Source: Alkalimonas collagenimarina (GTDB lineage: Bacteria > Pseudomonadota > Gammaproteobacteria > Enterobacterales > Alteromonadaceae). From it: a stretch of 64,000 nucleotides of DNA. The translations under genes were made by a program, and so were the position numbers. The notes beneath the pieces are model-generated. The model had not been told where the DNA came from and ran no database searches. It saw nothing but the letters and a program-made list of their open reading frames with translations. The DNA is taken from positions 1 through 64,000 of the forward strand of contig NZ_JAUZVZ010000007.1 of assembly GCF_030717845.1 (NCBI RefSeq). The letters run 5' to 3'. This document shows positions 51,499 through 60,579 of the stretch, piece after piece (within the stretch, counting starts at the first letter, position 1; each line of letters opens with the position of its first letter).

Positions 51499-52215
51499 TT
51501 AACCCTGCGTACTGGTACTCCAGTACGCTTGGGTTATAAAACCTTTTTGTAATAGTTTCTTACTGATCCGCTCCAGTTCGCTGCCGTCAATCGACATTGC
51601 AGATAAGGTGGCAGTTATTTCAATGTCATCATCGCCAAACGGGGTGATATCCAGTGATCGGCTTGGAAGTTCAGCCGCCTCCAGCACCAGCTCTACTACA
51701 TCCATGGCGTGCTTTTGCTGAGGTTTTGGTGCTATCACGTAGAGGATATGGGTCATCTCCGTGCCCTCCACATCCAGTGGCTGACGGTTGATGCGATTGA
51801 CTATTGGCCGCAGTAAGGTATTGGCTGCCAGCACAAAAACAGTGCCTAAGATTGCCTCCATAATTAAATCAGCACCCGCGCTGGCGCCAATGGCGGCGGA
51901 GCCCCACAAAGTGGCGGCAGTGTTAATGCCCCGCACATTGCCTTGCTCACGCATAATCACGCCGGCACCTAAAAAGCCGACACCAGACACCACATAGGCA
52001 ATGACATGGGCAGCACTGCCTGCGCCATTCAGATTATATGCAATATCCACAAAGATGGCGGCGCCTACAGCAACTAAGGCATTTGTACGTAAGCCAGCGG
52101 TTCGTTGCCGGTATTGCCGCTCTAAGCCAATCAGCGAGCCAAGAATAAATGCCGCGGTAAGACTAACCAGCGTATCTAACAACGAAATAAGAGAAAAATT
52201 AGCAATAGCCTGCAT
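51499..52215 (-). CDS. mgtC: MgtC/SapB family membrane protein
   Basis: A 238-aa protein with MgtC family motifs: LTAAFILGSLIGLERQYRQRTAGLRTNALVAVGAAIFV and GAGVIMREQGNVRGINTAATLWGSAAIGA, then a soluble ACT-like C-terminal domain. MgtC helps growth and survival at low Mg2+ by affecting the ATP synthase. It follows mgtE by 85 bases on the same strand; the pair suggests Mg2+ control. Confidence 0.9.
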   Translation of the reverse strand: MQAIANFSLISLLDTLVSLTAAFILGSLIGLERQYRQRTAGLRTNALVAVGAAIFVDIAYNLNGAGSAAHVIAYVVSGVGFLGAGVIMREQGNVRGINTAATLWGSAAIGASAGADLIMEAILGTVFVLAANTLLRPIVNRINRQPLDVEGTEMTHILYVIAPKPQQKHAMDVVELVLEAAELPSRSLDITPFGDDDIEITATLSAMSIDGSELERISKKLLQKGFITQAYWSTSTQG

Positions 52216-52300
52216 GGTTAATTCCTTTAAGGCAGGGGCGATGGTGGCAAAGCGGTCAGGCTTGGTAGCCTGACCGCTACGTATTACTGCACTATGACAC

Positions 52301-53656
52301 TTAAGCCGCTACAGGCAACTCGAGCAACCAGGTTGCCATGCCAAAGTAAATCAGTACGCCACAGGCATCGGCGATAGAGGTGATTAATGGTGCACTGGCT
52401 GCAGCCGGATCCAGTTTAAGCCGGCTTAGAACAAAGGGTAATGACATACCAATGACACTGCCCATAATCACCACCAATTGCATGGTTAAGGCCACTACCA
52501 ACGCAATTTCTGGTCCGCCGCGCCATAAGCCGAGCAAAGACACCGCTGTGGCCATGGTCAGGCCTAGTAAGCCGGCAACTAAAAATTCCCGGCCCAGCAT
52601 ACCAGCCCAATCCTTTAGTACGATCTCACCAGTGGCCAGGGCGCGAACCATCAAGGTGGCTGACTGCGAACCGGCATTACCGCCACTGTCTACCAACAAG
52701 GGCAAGAAAAAGACCAAAGCGACATAGGCAGCAATCGTATCTTCAAAATAGGCGATGCCAGCACCAGAGAATATATTGCCAAACACCAGCAGTACCAGCC
52801 AGAACACCCGCTTTTGATAGAGTATTTTTACGCTGGCATCTTTAATGCTCCCTATAACTTGACCAACAGCACTGCTTTTATGAAAATCCAGATCGGCTTC
52901 TTCTGATGCCACGTCCATTGCATCATCATAGGTCACAATGCCCACCAGCTTGTTGCCACCGTTTATTACAGGTAATGCCAGTAAGTCATATTTGGCAATC
53001 AGTTGAGCTGCGATTTCCCGCGGGGCATCAGCACGAACAAAAATTGGGTCACGCTGCATAAAGTCACTGATTGACTGCTCTGGTTCTGCCATAATCAGTT
53101 GGCGTAACGATACTGTCCCCAGCAAACGTCTATCAGCATCAACAATATAAGCTTGATAAATGGTTTCTTTATCTGGTGCTACCTTACGTAAGCGGGCAAT
53201 GCCCTGTGCCGCAGTCAACTGCTGATCCAGCAATGCATAATCAGACGTCATCACTGAACCGGTTTTGTCTTCATCATAGGATGCCAGCCGGCGAATATCT
53301 TCCCGCTCAGCCTGTGCCAGACCGGGTAGTACCCTGGCTTGATCTTCCTCAGATAACACATTAAATAAATCAGCTCGCTCATCCGGCGACATATGTAAAA
53401 ACAGCTCTGATGCCGCTTGGGCATCCAGAGCCTGAACAATATCGGCTTCTTTTTCTTTATCTATATAACCAAAAAGCTCCGCCCGGGCTGCAGCGGGAGT
53501 CAGTGCCAACAACAAACACACCTGTTCCAGGTCAAAAGCGCCAAATACTGCGCCGATATCGGCCGGGTGACATTGCTGCAATAGCTGCTGCATCTCATGC
53601 TGATCTTTACTTAAGGCAATGGTCTTCAGCGTGAAAATTAAGTCTTGTCCATTCAT
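52301..53656 (-). CDS. mgtE: Magnesium transporter MgtE
   Basis: The ATG at 53656 (third codon of the open frame) follows AGGAG. The 451-aa protein has the MgtE N-domain (about 1-130), paired CBS domains (TSDYALLDQQLTAAQGIARLR; IFVRADAPREIAAQLIAKYDLLALPVINGGNKLVGIVTYDDA) and five membrane helices from about residue 280 with PLLVDSGGNAGSQSATLMVRALATGEI, the Mg2+-selective segment. It imports Mg2+, with the CBS domains acting as an internal sensor. Confidence 0.95.
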   Translation of the reverse strand: MNGQDLIFTLKTIALSKDQHEMQQLLQQCHPADIGAVFGAFDLEQVCLLLALTPAAARAELFGYIDKEKEADIVQALDAQAASELFLHMSPDERADLFNVLSEEDQARVLPGLAQAEREDIRRLASYDEDKTGSVMTSDYALLDQQLTAAQGIARLRKVAPDKETIYQAYIVDADRRLLGTVSLRQLIMAEPEQSISDFMQRDPIFVRADAPREIAAQLIAKYDLLALPVINGGNKLVGIVTYDDAMDVASEEADLDFHKSSAVGQVIGSIKDASVKILYQKRVFWLVLLVFGNIFSGAGIAYFEDTIAAYVALVFFLPLLVDSGGNAGSQSATLMVRALATGEIVLKDWAGMLGREFLVAGLLGLTMATAVSLLGLWRGGPEIALVVALTMQLVVIMGSVIGMSLPFVLSRLKLDPAAASAPLITSIADACGVLIYFGMATWLLELPVAA

Positions 53657-53671
53657 ATGCAAAGTCTCCTG

Positions 53672-54388
53672 TCAGAATAAGTTGAAATACAGCACGGCAC
53701 CGGCCGAGACAAAATCTTCCCGGCCTTGGCGATGCAGGCGGTTGCCATAGCTTGCATCCAGTTGCAAACGGCCTGGCAACACCTCCTGTAAATAGCCAAG
53801 CTGATAGAGAGGACGGCCGGCCTGCTCACGGTGCAGCTCTACAAACAACCATTGATTGGCGGCAAGCTCGCGTTGCAGTGCGATACCGGCAGTCCAGTCA
53901 TTGCTTTGCTGGTTGCGTTGCATACGTCCTGCATTCAGATGCAGTAACCAGGCATCGTCTTGCCAGCTTTGGGTTAGCGCCAGGTTAAGGTGCATGTCGC
54001 CGTACTGATGCTGGCCTGCCGCAAACTCATAAGCCAGCTGAGCGGTAATACCAAAGCTATTAGCCGATAATGATTTAAGTTCGGTTTTAGCGGCCACTTG
54101 ATACTGTTGGGGTTCACCGCTGGCAGTACGCGCCACAGCAAAACCCCATTCAACGCCCGCCAACTGGCAGGCAGGCGCCAGCCATAAGCTATTGCCACTG
54201 CGTTCACTTTGCCACCAGCTCTCCAACTGGCACTGATCAGCCAGCGTGGCGTCATCAGTTAACATTGGTCGGCCAGCCTGGGTTTGCAGGCTAAAAACAC
54301 TGAGACCAAGTATCAGCGCAGAGAATACTAACGATTTGGATGGGGCTAAGGTTGCATCACGCAAAGCAGCATGGTTTAAAATAAACAT
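53672..54388 (-). CDS. Outer-membrane beta-barrel protein upstream of mgtE
   Basis: A 238-aa protein with a signal peptide (cleavage after TQA, near residue 37) and repeated amphipathic strands (HLNLALTQSWQD, LHLNAGRMQRN, FVELHREQAG, LDASYGNRLH) ending in YFNLF, the C-terminal Phe of outer-membrane barrels. GAGG precedes the ATG. It ends 15 bases before mgtE, so the two are probably co-expressed; a role in letting divalent ions in is possible but unproven. Confidence 0.72.
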   Translation of the reverse strand: MFILNHAALRDATLAPSKSLVFSALILGLSVFSLQTQAGRPMLTDDATLADQCQLESWWQSERSGNSLWLAPACQLAGVEWGFAVARTASGEPQQYQVAAKTELKSLSANSFGITAQLAYEFAAGQHQYGDMHLNLALTQSWQDDAWLLHLNAGRMQRNQQSNDWTAGIALQRELAANQWLFVELHREQAGRPLYQLGYLQEVLPGRLQLDASYGNRLHRQGREDFVSAGAVLYFNLF

Positions 54389-54795
54389 GTGCCTGTTCCT
54401 CTTCTGTTAGCGCGAAGTGGCCACCAGAGTGAATCAATATGTCAGGCAAGGACTTGTTGCAGCAAAAAATACAAGACAAAGCTCATTGCCATTGCAGGCG
54501 CAGGCCAGCAAAGCAGGTATAACTTTGTATTGGGTAAGGCAGAGAAAGGAAACTAACAACCATCACTACCCTGTCATCGACAGAGCAGTACACCAAAGTG
54601 ACTACACTATCAGACGTTTATTTGTGCAACAGGCCTTGGCCTACTACCAGATTGTTCGCCCACAGTGGGTCCTCGCGGTGGTTGTAATTGCGTCGCATTG
54701 TAAAGCGAAAAGCCAGCTTGTCAAGCTGGCCAGGGATAACTTCACTAAATTGTCATGGTACCCGCTGCAGTGTTTTACCCTGCATGCTGGTTAGC
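54389..54795. other. Gene-free stretch with a terminator
   Basis: The 407 bases between the OMP-mgtE operon and the porin gene contain no convincing gene; a 125-codon plus-strand frame here has no ribosome site or recognisable protein. I looked for an M-box leader before the OMP-mgtE operon and did not see its conserved blocks. The terminator at 54704-54730 belongs to the porin gene. Confidence 0.6.
54704..54730 (-). terminator. Rho-independent terminator of the porin gene
   Basis: On the minus strand GCCAGCTTGA and TCAAGCTGGC form a 10-bp stem with almost no loop, followed by TTTTCGCTTT. It lies 65 bases after the porin stop. Confidence 0.85.
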
Positions 54796-55830
54796 TCACA
54801 GACCAAAATTGGCCGAGAAGTTGTAAATAACCCCAACCGACAAGGCCCATGGATCCTGGCCGGGTTCAATGGTTAACGATTTGCCATGACCGCCGCCGGC
54901 AGAGACGTTAAAGCTGGCATTTTGCTGGTTATTGGTCATGGCTGCTGCGCCATACAAGGTCAGGTTGCGGCCAAAGCGGCGATCCACGCCAAGCGACACC
55001 ATGGTGGCACCGCTGTCATCGGCATCGGCAGAGCCGGCATGGTACAACTGGCCTTTAACGCTGTACGCATCGTTGATGCGGTAAGCCGCGCCCACACCGT
55101 AGGCGCTGCGATCACCGCCACTGAAGCTTTCACTTTGTTGCCAGAACGCCGTCAGACGCCATTGTTCGGTTAAACGATAACTGGCACCGGCCCGAATGCC
55201 GCTGAGAGCCGGGTTATCCAGGCGGTTGCGGCGCTCGTAGGCCAGCATCACCATCAGCGCTTTGTTGTCAAAAGTGACCGAGCCACTATACGCATCGTCT
55301 TTGTTATCGGTGGTGCTGCCGGTGCGATCATTGGATGAATAATGCAGATCCAGTGTGATGTTTTGCATGGCCGGGGTTTGATAGTGCAGGCCATTGCGAA
55401 AACGCCGGTCTAAATCGACACCACCACCGCGCACGATGTTGCGGGCATCCCCGACCTGATCGCCAAATAAGTCGGTGCGGCTGCGAACATTTTTCAGAGG
55501 GGTATCAAAAAAACCGGCCCGTACCAGGCCAAAATCGCCTTGCAAGCCTAAAAAGCTGTTGCGCGAGGCCCAGTCGCCACTGCCTTCATCCAGCCGAATA
55601 AGGCTTTCGATTTGCAACAAGACTTTTAGATTGTCCTGCACTTGGTGCGAGCCGCGGATACCAAAGCGGCTGGCATTGCTGGCCAGGTTCAGGCCGCTGT
55701 CATTGCCGTTATCCAGCTGATCGACGGACAGATGAGCCCGACCGTAAATGCCAAACTCAGTGGCATACAGCGGATTCAGCAGTAAGGCGCAACTGGCGGC
55801 CAGGTTGCAAAGCAGGAAGCGTTTCTTCAT
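54796..55830 (-). CDS. Gram-negative porin
   Basis: The start at 55830 (MKKRFLLCN) follows GGAA; the frame continues to 55845. The 344-aa protein has a signal peptide ending YATEF and the porin pattern: GIYGRAHLSVDQLDN at the mature start, ASRFGIRGSHQV, LDRRFRNGLHYQTPA, RINDAYSVKGQLYHAG and the terminal YNFSANFGL. It forms a trimeric general or anion-selective pore; specificity cannot be read. Single-gene unit with a terminator. Confidence 0.92.
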   Translation of the reverse strand: MKKRFLLCNLAASCALLLNPLYATEFGIYGRAHLSVDQLDNGNDSGLNLASNASRFGIRGSHQVQDNLKVLLQIESLIRLDEGSGDWASRNSFLGLQGDFGLVRAGFFDTPLKNVRSRTDLFGDQVGDARNIVRGGGVDLDRRFRNGLHYQTPAMQNITLDLHYSSNDRTGSTTDNKDDAYSGSVTFDNKALMVMLAYERRNRLDNPALSGIRAGASYRLTEQWRLTAFWQQSESFSGGDRSAYGVGAAYRINDAYSVKGQLYHAGSADADDSGATMVSLGVDRRFGRNLTLYGAAAMTNNQQNASFNVSAGGGHGKSLTIEPGQDPWALSVGVIYNFSANFGL

Positions 55831-55900
55831 AAAAATTTCCGTCATATTTTTGCCATAATGGTAGTTGGCAGGCCAGCAAAATGAAAGAGAAAACAGATGG

Positions 55901-57070
55901 CTAGCTGGCCTTGAGTAAATAGAAGCGGATCTTCAAGGCCTGAGCTGCTGGCCAGAGCAGCTGCAATTGCTGTTCGAGCTGCTGCTGACTGACATCATGG
56001 AGTGCTTGTTGGGCCTTTGTGTTAAGTAAGATATCAACCAGAATAGGGTCTTGATAATAAAGGTTCATTTCAACATCATGGCTGTTAAGTTGGTAGGAGT
56101 GCAGCAGCTGTTTGATAGCATCGGTTAAAGCTGGCCGGATGTTCAAAGCTTGCAGCGATGATGGCACTTCTGAAGCCGGGCTATTGATGTGGACCAGGAT
56201 ATCGCCGATTTCGGAGAATTGCTGCTGCAGTTGCTGCTTGACCTGAGTACCCAGCCAGTGCGCTTCGGAGGCACTAAGTCGTGGCGCAACTTCCAGTTTT
56301 AGCTCTAGCAGAACTTTGCCACCACTGGTTCGGCTGCGCATGGCATTGATGGCATGGATCCCATCCATTTGCAAAATCAGCTGATGGTAGCTTTGCTGCT
56401 GTTGCTCGGGGATGGCGGTATCTATTAGCTCTGCCAGGCTGCGTTTTAGCAGTTGCACACTGATCAACGCAATCAGCACCGCGACCAGCAGGGCAGCCAG
56501 TGCATCGAGCCACCAGATCCCCAGCATGGCACCACCAGCCCCTATCAGCACTACAATGGAGGAAAAAGCATCGCTGCGGCTATGCCAGGCATTAGCGCTG
56601 AGTAAATCGGATCCTATAGCGCGGGCTGCTTTGATGGTGTACCAGTAGAGGCTTTCTTTAATCAGCCAGGAGAGTGCCGCCACTGCCAGTACAGGCCAAG
56701 CCGGAACAGTGCCGCTCTGGCCTTGAAGCAAGGTGACACTGTTTTGCCACAGCAGGCCCAGGGCGACTGCCAACAGCATCAGGCCAAGCAGGACAGTGCC
56801 TAAGGTTTCTATGCGCCGATGACCAAAAGGATGGTTTTTATCGGCGGCTTTACCACCCAGTCGTATACTGACCAAGACCACGGCATCGGTGGCCAGATCG
56901 GATAACGAGTGAATGCCATCGGCTACCAGGGCCGCAGAATGGCCGAGCACACCGGTGATGATTTTCAGCACTCCGAGCAGAGTATCAAACAGAGCACCTA
57001 CCAGTGTGACTTTATTGGCATGAACAGCATCTTGCTTTGTGGTCGTTAATCCCGAGTGCGAATGCTTCAT
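55901..57070 (-). CDS. Cation diffusion facilitator metal exporter
   Basis: A 389-aa CDF protein. HSAALVADGIHSLSDLATD (44-62) and the second-site ANAWHSRSDAFSS carry the metal-binding His/Asp residues; there are six hydrophobic helices and two cytoplasmic domains, the usual one (KVLLELKLEVAPRLS...IGDILVHINSPA) and an extra C-terminal ~100 residues. It is the FieF/ZntB-type, exporting Zn2+, Fe2+ or Co2+ with protons. The His/Asp-rich NHPFGHRRIE after helix II is standard. Confidence 0.9.
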   Translation of the reverse strand: MKHSHSGLTTTKQDAVHANKVTLVGALFDTLLGVLKIITGVLGHSAALVADGIHSLSDLATDAVVLVSIRLGGKAADKNHPFGHRRIETLGTVLLGLMLLAVALGLLWQNSVTLLQGQSGTVPAWPVLAVAALSWLIKESLYWYTIKAARAIGSDLLSANAWHSRSDAFSSIVVLIGAGGAMLGIWWLDALAALLVAVLIALISVQLLKRSLAELIDTAIPEQQQQSYHQLILQMDGIHAINAMRSRTSGGKVLLELKLEVAPRLSASEAHWLGTQVKQQLQQQFSEIGDILVHINSPASEVPSSLQALNIRPALTDAIKQLLHSYQLNSHDVEMNLYYQDPILVDILLNTKAQQALHDVSQQQLEQQLQLLWPAAQALKIRFYLLKAS

Positions 57071-57146
57071 GACATGATGTCTTTAGGAGGAACAGATGGC
57101 TCAAGTATTAGCTGCCTAAACACCTGGCGTCAAATGTGCCGCAACC

Positions 57147-57560
57147 CTAGCGGGGTAGTGGCCACTTCCTCGCCAGATACCAGCCTGCTACCATCGCTAC
57201 AACAAAACCAAGGGTACCTATGCTTCCTGCACTTAATGCGCTAATTGCAGGCCCCGGGCAGTAGCCCGCCAAGCCCCAACCCAAACCAAAGATAGTCGCA
57301 CCAATCAACAGAGGTTTGTCTGGTTTCGATACAACTGGCAGGTGAAATTTCTCTGCCATGATTGGGGCAGGCTTGTGGCGTATCAGCCAGAAACCAGTGC
57401 TGTAGACAGCAAGGGCTGAAGCCATAACCAGTGCCAGGCTTGGATCCCAGTTACCGGTTACATCCAAAAAAGCCAGTACCTTAGCTGGGTCGATCATTTT
57501 GGACACCGCAATGCCAACAGACATTAAGAGGCCAGCTAAAAAAGCGAAAACTATGTGCAT
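57147..57560 (-). CDS. YeeE/YedE-family protein, second half (DUF6691-type)
   Basis: Start at 57560 chosen for GGAG 6 bases upstream; ATG at 57566 is an alternative. The 137-aa product has four helices: [24 protein letters not shown] at the N-terminus and [18 protein letters not shown] near the middle with a conserved Cys. With the overlapping gene upstream it forms a two-subunit YeeE/YedE (PmpAB-like) channel for thiosulfate or related sulfur compounds. Confidence 0.88.
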   Translation of the reverse strand: MHIVFAFLAGLLMSVGIAVSKMIDPAKVLAFLDVTGNWDPSLALVMASALAVYSTGFWLIRHKPAPIMAEKFHLPVVSKPDKPLLIGATIFGLGWGLAGYCPGPAISALSAGSIGTLGFVVAMVAGWYLARKWPLPR

Positions 57561-57571
57561 TTTCATCTCCA

Positions 57572-57973
57572 TCAAAATAGGCTGGCGGTAAACACGCCAG
57601 CGGCCATAAATACCAAGGTAGCCACAAGTGAGCGGGCTGAGAATCGACTAATACCACAGACACCGTGGCCCGAAGTGCAGCCGCTGCCCCAGGCGGTGCC
57701 AAGACCAACCAGCATACCTGCCATCACGGTTCGTATAGACAACTCAGGCGTGCTGAAGCTGAAATCGCTGAGCAGTAGGCTCACGACGACAGGCCCAAGC
57801 AATAAACCAACGACAAAGGCCAGACGCCAGCTGCGACCTTCGCGCTGAAAAATAGCCAAGCTGGTAATACCGGAAATACCCGCAATTCTGCCAAGGGTTG
57901 CCATTAGCAATAAAGCACCCAAACCAATAAAAGTGCCGCCAATGAGCGCGGAGAGTGGAGTAAAGTTATCCAT
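57572..57973 (-). CDS. YeeE/YedE-family protein, first half
   Basis: A 133-aa membrane protein with four helices and the Cys motif [19 protein letters not shown] (Cys97, Cys105), the hallmark of thiosulfate/sulfur-compound channels of this family. It ends 11 bases before the partner gene and starts 9 bases after the rhodanese gene; all are on one strand. It is co-transcribed with the sulfur genes. Confidence 0.9.
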   Translation of the reverse strand: MDNFTPLSALIGGTFIGLGALLLMATLGRIAGISGITSLAIFQREGRSWRLAFVVGLLLGPVVVSLLLSDFSFSTPELSIRTVMAGMLVGLGTAWGSGCTSGHGVCGISRFSARSLVATLVFMAAGVFTASLF

Positions 57974-57982
57974 AATGTCCTC

Positions 57983-58384
57983 TTATTTCACAACAGGAAG
58001 CTGTGCGTCGAACCAACCCTGCATGCCAGGTGCCACGGAATACACATCGGAAAACCCCATGCGCTGCAGTGACTCAGCTGCCAGCGCAGAGCGGGCACCA
58101 GAGCGGCAAATTAAATAGAGTGGCTCGGCAGCTAGTTGCTCCAGCGCAACATCCGCCGCACAACCACTGGCGGCGACGGCTGGGTGGTTGGCCAACTGCA
58201 TTTCCAGTACGCCTCGTGGGTAGTTCACGGCGCCGGCGATATGGCCTTGGGCAAATTCAGCCGGCTCGCGCACATCAATTAGTCTTGGTTCAGGGTGAGT
58301 TTTCAAGTAGCTTGAAAGTTGTTCAAGATCTACTTCTTTAATGGCAGCTTTTGCTTCTGCCACCAATTGCTGTGATGTTTTCAT
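57983..58384 (-). CDS. Rhodanese-family sulfurtransferase
   Basis: A 133-aa single-domain rhodanese: LIDVREPAEFAQGHIAGAVNYPRGVLE, then the active loop LICRSGARSA with Cys93 and the terminal GMQGWFDAQLP. It transfers sulfane sulfur, probably persulfide from sulfide oxidation, to cyanide, sulfite or a carrier. It is 13 bases after the exporter gene and 9 before the YeeE/YedE gene. Confidence 0.92.
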   Translation of the reverse strand: MKTSQQLVAEAKAAIKEVDLEQLSSYLKTHPEPRLIDVREPAEFAQGHIAGAVNYPRGVLEMQLANHPAVAASGCAADVALEQLAAEPLYLICRSGARSALAAESLQRMGFSDVYSVAPGMQGWFDAQLPVVK

Positions 58385-58397
58385 GTATGTCTCCTGG

Positions 58398-59147
58398 TTA
58401 GATAACGGACTGAGTGATAACGACGACTGCCATTATGGCTAAAAAGACGGCAAAACCCCGCTGTAACTTTTCTTTGGGTAAGCGCCGACCAATCCAGGCA
58501 CCTAAATAACTGCCCGCGATACCTGCCACGACCATCAGGCCGATAGCTGCCCAGTCAAAGCTTAGACCCTGACTACTAAATACAGCATAGTAGGTGGCAA
58601 AGCCAACAAAGGACTTTAATGCAATAATCACCAGACTGGTGGCCACCCCCAGGACGATAGGTAAGCCACCCATCAGTACCAGAGCTGGCACGATGAGAAA
58701 GCCCCCACCCACACCAACAAAACCGGTGACAGCGCCGACAATCAAACCATCAGCCAACACTTTTAATTTGTTAAAGGCTAACTGGTTGGCCGTATCTTTT
58801 AATTGGCTGCGCCACATAAAAACCGCGGCAACCAGCATCAGCACTGCAAATGCCAATAACTGCCAACGGCTATGCACCAAGGTGCCACCCCAGGCACCAA
58901 GATAGGTCCCCAACATGCCAGGGATACCAAACCAAAAAACATGGCGCCAGCTTATGAGTCGTTTTAAGCCATTATGAAAAGAGCCAAAAGCACTGATGGC
59001 GGCAACAATAAATAGTGATGAGGCAATAGCCATTTCTGCCGGCATGCCTAACAGATACAATAGAACCGGAACGGTCAGGATAGAGCCGCCTGAACCAAAC
59101 AAGCCTAAACTCAGGCCAATAATTATAGCGCCCAATAGTGCTAACAT
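58398..59147 (-). CDS. TauE/SafE-family sulfite (sulfur-anion) exporter
   Basis: A 249-aa membrane protein with eight helices. GLSLGLFGSGGSILTVPVLLYLLGM and VGAVTGFVGVGGGFLIVPALVLMGGLP are the duplicated family motifs. It likely removes sulfite or sulfoacetate-type anions formed in sulfur oxidation. It is the first gene of the leftward unit and is divergent from the persulfide-dioxygenase-like gene. AGGA lies 11 bases before its ATG, a weak site. Confidence 0.9.
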   Translation of the reverse strand: MLALLGAIIIGLSLGLFGSGGSILTVPVLLYLLGMPAEMAIASSLFIVAAISAFGSFHNGLKRLISWRHVFWFGIPGMLGTYLGAWGGTLVHSRWQLLAFAVLMLVAAVFMWRSQLKDTANQLAFNKLKVLADGLIVGAVTGFVGVGGGFLIVPALVLMGGLPIVLGVATSLVIIALKSFVGFATYYAVFSSQGLSFDWAAIGLMVVAGIAGSYLGAWIGRRLPKEKLQRGFAVFLAIMAVVVITQSVI

Positions 59148-59154
59148 AACTTAT

Positions 59155-59179
59155 ATATTCCTAAAAAGAATATGCATAT
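59155..59179. promoter_or_regulatory. Palindromic operator between the divergent sulfur genes
   Basis: ATATTC and GAATAT are separated by 7 bases, overlapped by the 10-bp palindrome ATATGCATAT. ArsR-family persulfide sensors (BigR/SqrR) are reported to bind ATTC-N8-GAAT, very close to this. The site lies between the two start regions and may control both directions. Confidence 0.55.
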
Positions 59180-59257
59180 AACTGAATTGCATTTTAGGGC
59201 TTTGTTAGGTATTATGCAATCAATATTTAGTAAAATCTAATTTAAAGGGGTGCTCAC

Positions 59258-60145
59258 ATGGCTGTACTTAAGCAACCAATTCATATAGAAATGTTTTTTG
59301 ATAATGACAGCAATACGTTTAGTTATTTAGTCGTTGATACGGCCACCCAACAGGCGGCCATAATCGATCCGGTATTGGACTATGATGCCGCCGCTGGCGC
59401 CGTCAGTACTGAGGGTGCTGATGCTATTCTGGCTTTTATTGATCAGCATCAGCTTAGCTTGGCATGGATCCTTGAAACCCATGCTCATGCCGATCATTTA
59501 TCGGCCGCGCACTATATCAAGCTGAAAACCGGTGCTCCTATTGCGATTGGTGAAGGCATCCGTAAAGTGCAGCAAACCTTTAAAGTCATTTTCAATATTG
59601 CCGATCAGGAGTTGACTGCCAAAGGCGATTATTTTGATCATCTGTTTGCCAATAACGAGCACTTTCAGGTTGGGAGTTTAGCCGCTGAGGTGATCAACAC
59701 TCCGGGGCATACCAATGATAGTGTCAGTTATCTGATTGCCGGACATCTATTTGTCGGCGACTCACTATTTATGCCGGATGCCGGCACCGCTCGTTGCGAT
59801 TTCCCCGGTGGAGATGCAGCCTTGTTGTTTCAATCAATCCAGCGCTTGTATCAGCTACCGGATGAGACACCAATGTACATGTGCCATGATTATCAACCCA
59901 ATGGCCGTGAGCTGCGTTATCTCACCTCGGTTGGCGAGCAGAAGCAGCAAAATATTCATGTGCGTGCCGATTCTGCCTCAGAAGATTTTGTGCAAAAGCG
60001 AACAGCACGCGATCAAACGCTGAGTGTACCTAAACTGATTTACCCGGCGGTACAGGTTAATATCCGAGGTGGCCAGCTGCCTGCCGCAGAAGACAATGGC
60101 AGCCGTTATATCAAAGTGCCATTAAAAAGCAGCTTCTGCTTGTGA
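59258..60145 (+). CDS. MBL-fold persulfide dioxygenase-like enzyme (ETHE1/Blh family)
   Basis: A 295-aa metallo-beta-lactamase-fold protein with THAHADHLSAAHYIK (His75, His77, Asp79, His80), further ligands in NTPGHTNDSVSYL and MCHDYQPNGRE, and a FVGDSLFMPDAGTARCDFPGGD segment characteristic of ETHE1/Blh-type enzymes. These oxidise glutathione persulfide to sulfite with Fe(II). With rhodanese, YeeE/YedE and TauE genes opposite, it fits a sulfide-detoxification module. AAAGGGG precedes the ATG. Confidence 0.92.
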   Translation: MAVLKQPIHIEMFFDNDSNTFSYLVVDTATQQAAIIDPVLDYDAAAGAVSTEGADAILAFIDQHQLSLAWILETHAHADHLSAAHYIKLKTGAPIAIGEGIRKVQQTFKVIFNIADQELTAKGDYFDHLFANNEHFQVGSLAAEVINTPGHTNDSVSYLIAGHLFVGDSLFMPDAGTARCDFPGGDAALLFQSIQRLYQLPDETPMYMCHDYQPNGRELRYLTSVGEQKQQNIHVRADSASEDFVQKRTARDQTLSVPKLIYPAVQVNIRGGQLPAAEDNGSRYIKVPLKSSFCL

Positions 60146-60182
60146 GCGTTTGCTAAGTTGGTGCTGATTAAAAGTTATCAAC

Positions 60183-60563
60183 TCAAACAACTGGCGCCTC
60201 AAGGATGGGGCGGTATGCCAAAAACATAATGACAAACATGATAATGGCAATAACAGTCAAATAAACTAAGTCGCTTAATTTTCTTGTGCCAGAAGTTATG
60301 TGCCGAGTACGGACGAACAAATAGATAAGTGTACTGCATAGAGCTACAACCGAAAACCATGGGCGTAATAGACTATCTAAAATAAATGAATTCATTAGTG
60401 GTGTTTCTGCACCAAATATATCGCTACTAAGTGTTTGTAAACTCCCCCTGGTAAACGGCAACACCAGCAGGACACAAGAGAGAAACACTGCACTGACCCT
60501 AGCAAGGAAGAGCATAACTCTTCCTAAAAACCGGGTTAAAGGAAAGGATTTTTTCATTTGCAT
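60183..60563 (-). CDS. Hypothetical membrane protein, 126 aa
   Basis: A protein with four likely helices (GRVMLFLARVSAVFLSCVLLVLPF, SFILDSLLRPWFSVVALCSTLIYLFV and the terminal LVYLTVIAIIMFVIMFLAYRPIL). No known family is recognised. Its AT-rich codons and those of the next gene set it apart from the neighbourhood. It begins 16 bases after that gene, on the same strand, so the two are probably one unit. Confidence 0.65.
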   Translation of the reverse strand: MQMKKSFPLTRFLGRVMLFLARVSAVFLSCVLLVLPFTRGSLQTLSSDIFGAETPLMNSFILDSLLRPWFSVVALCSTLIYLFVRTRHITSGTRKLSDLVYLTVIAIIMFVIMFLAYRPILEAPVV

Positions 60564-60579
60564 TAACTTATGTCAGTGC

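Noticed and set aside
54417-54794. 125-codon plus-strand frame between the mgtE operon and the porin gene
   Set aside because: No ribosome site, no recognisable protein pattern, and it runs antisense through the terminator of the porin gene.
54389-54795. Magnesium riboswitch (M-box) before the OMP-mgtE operon
   Set aside because: Searched on the minus strand; the conserved M-box blocks were not found.
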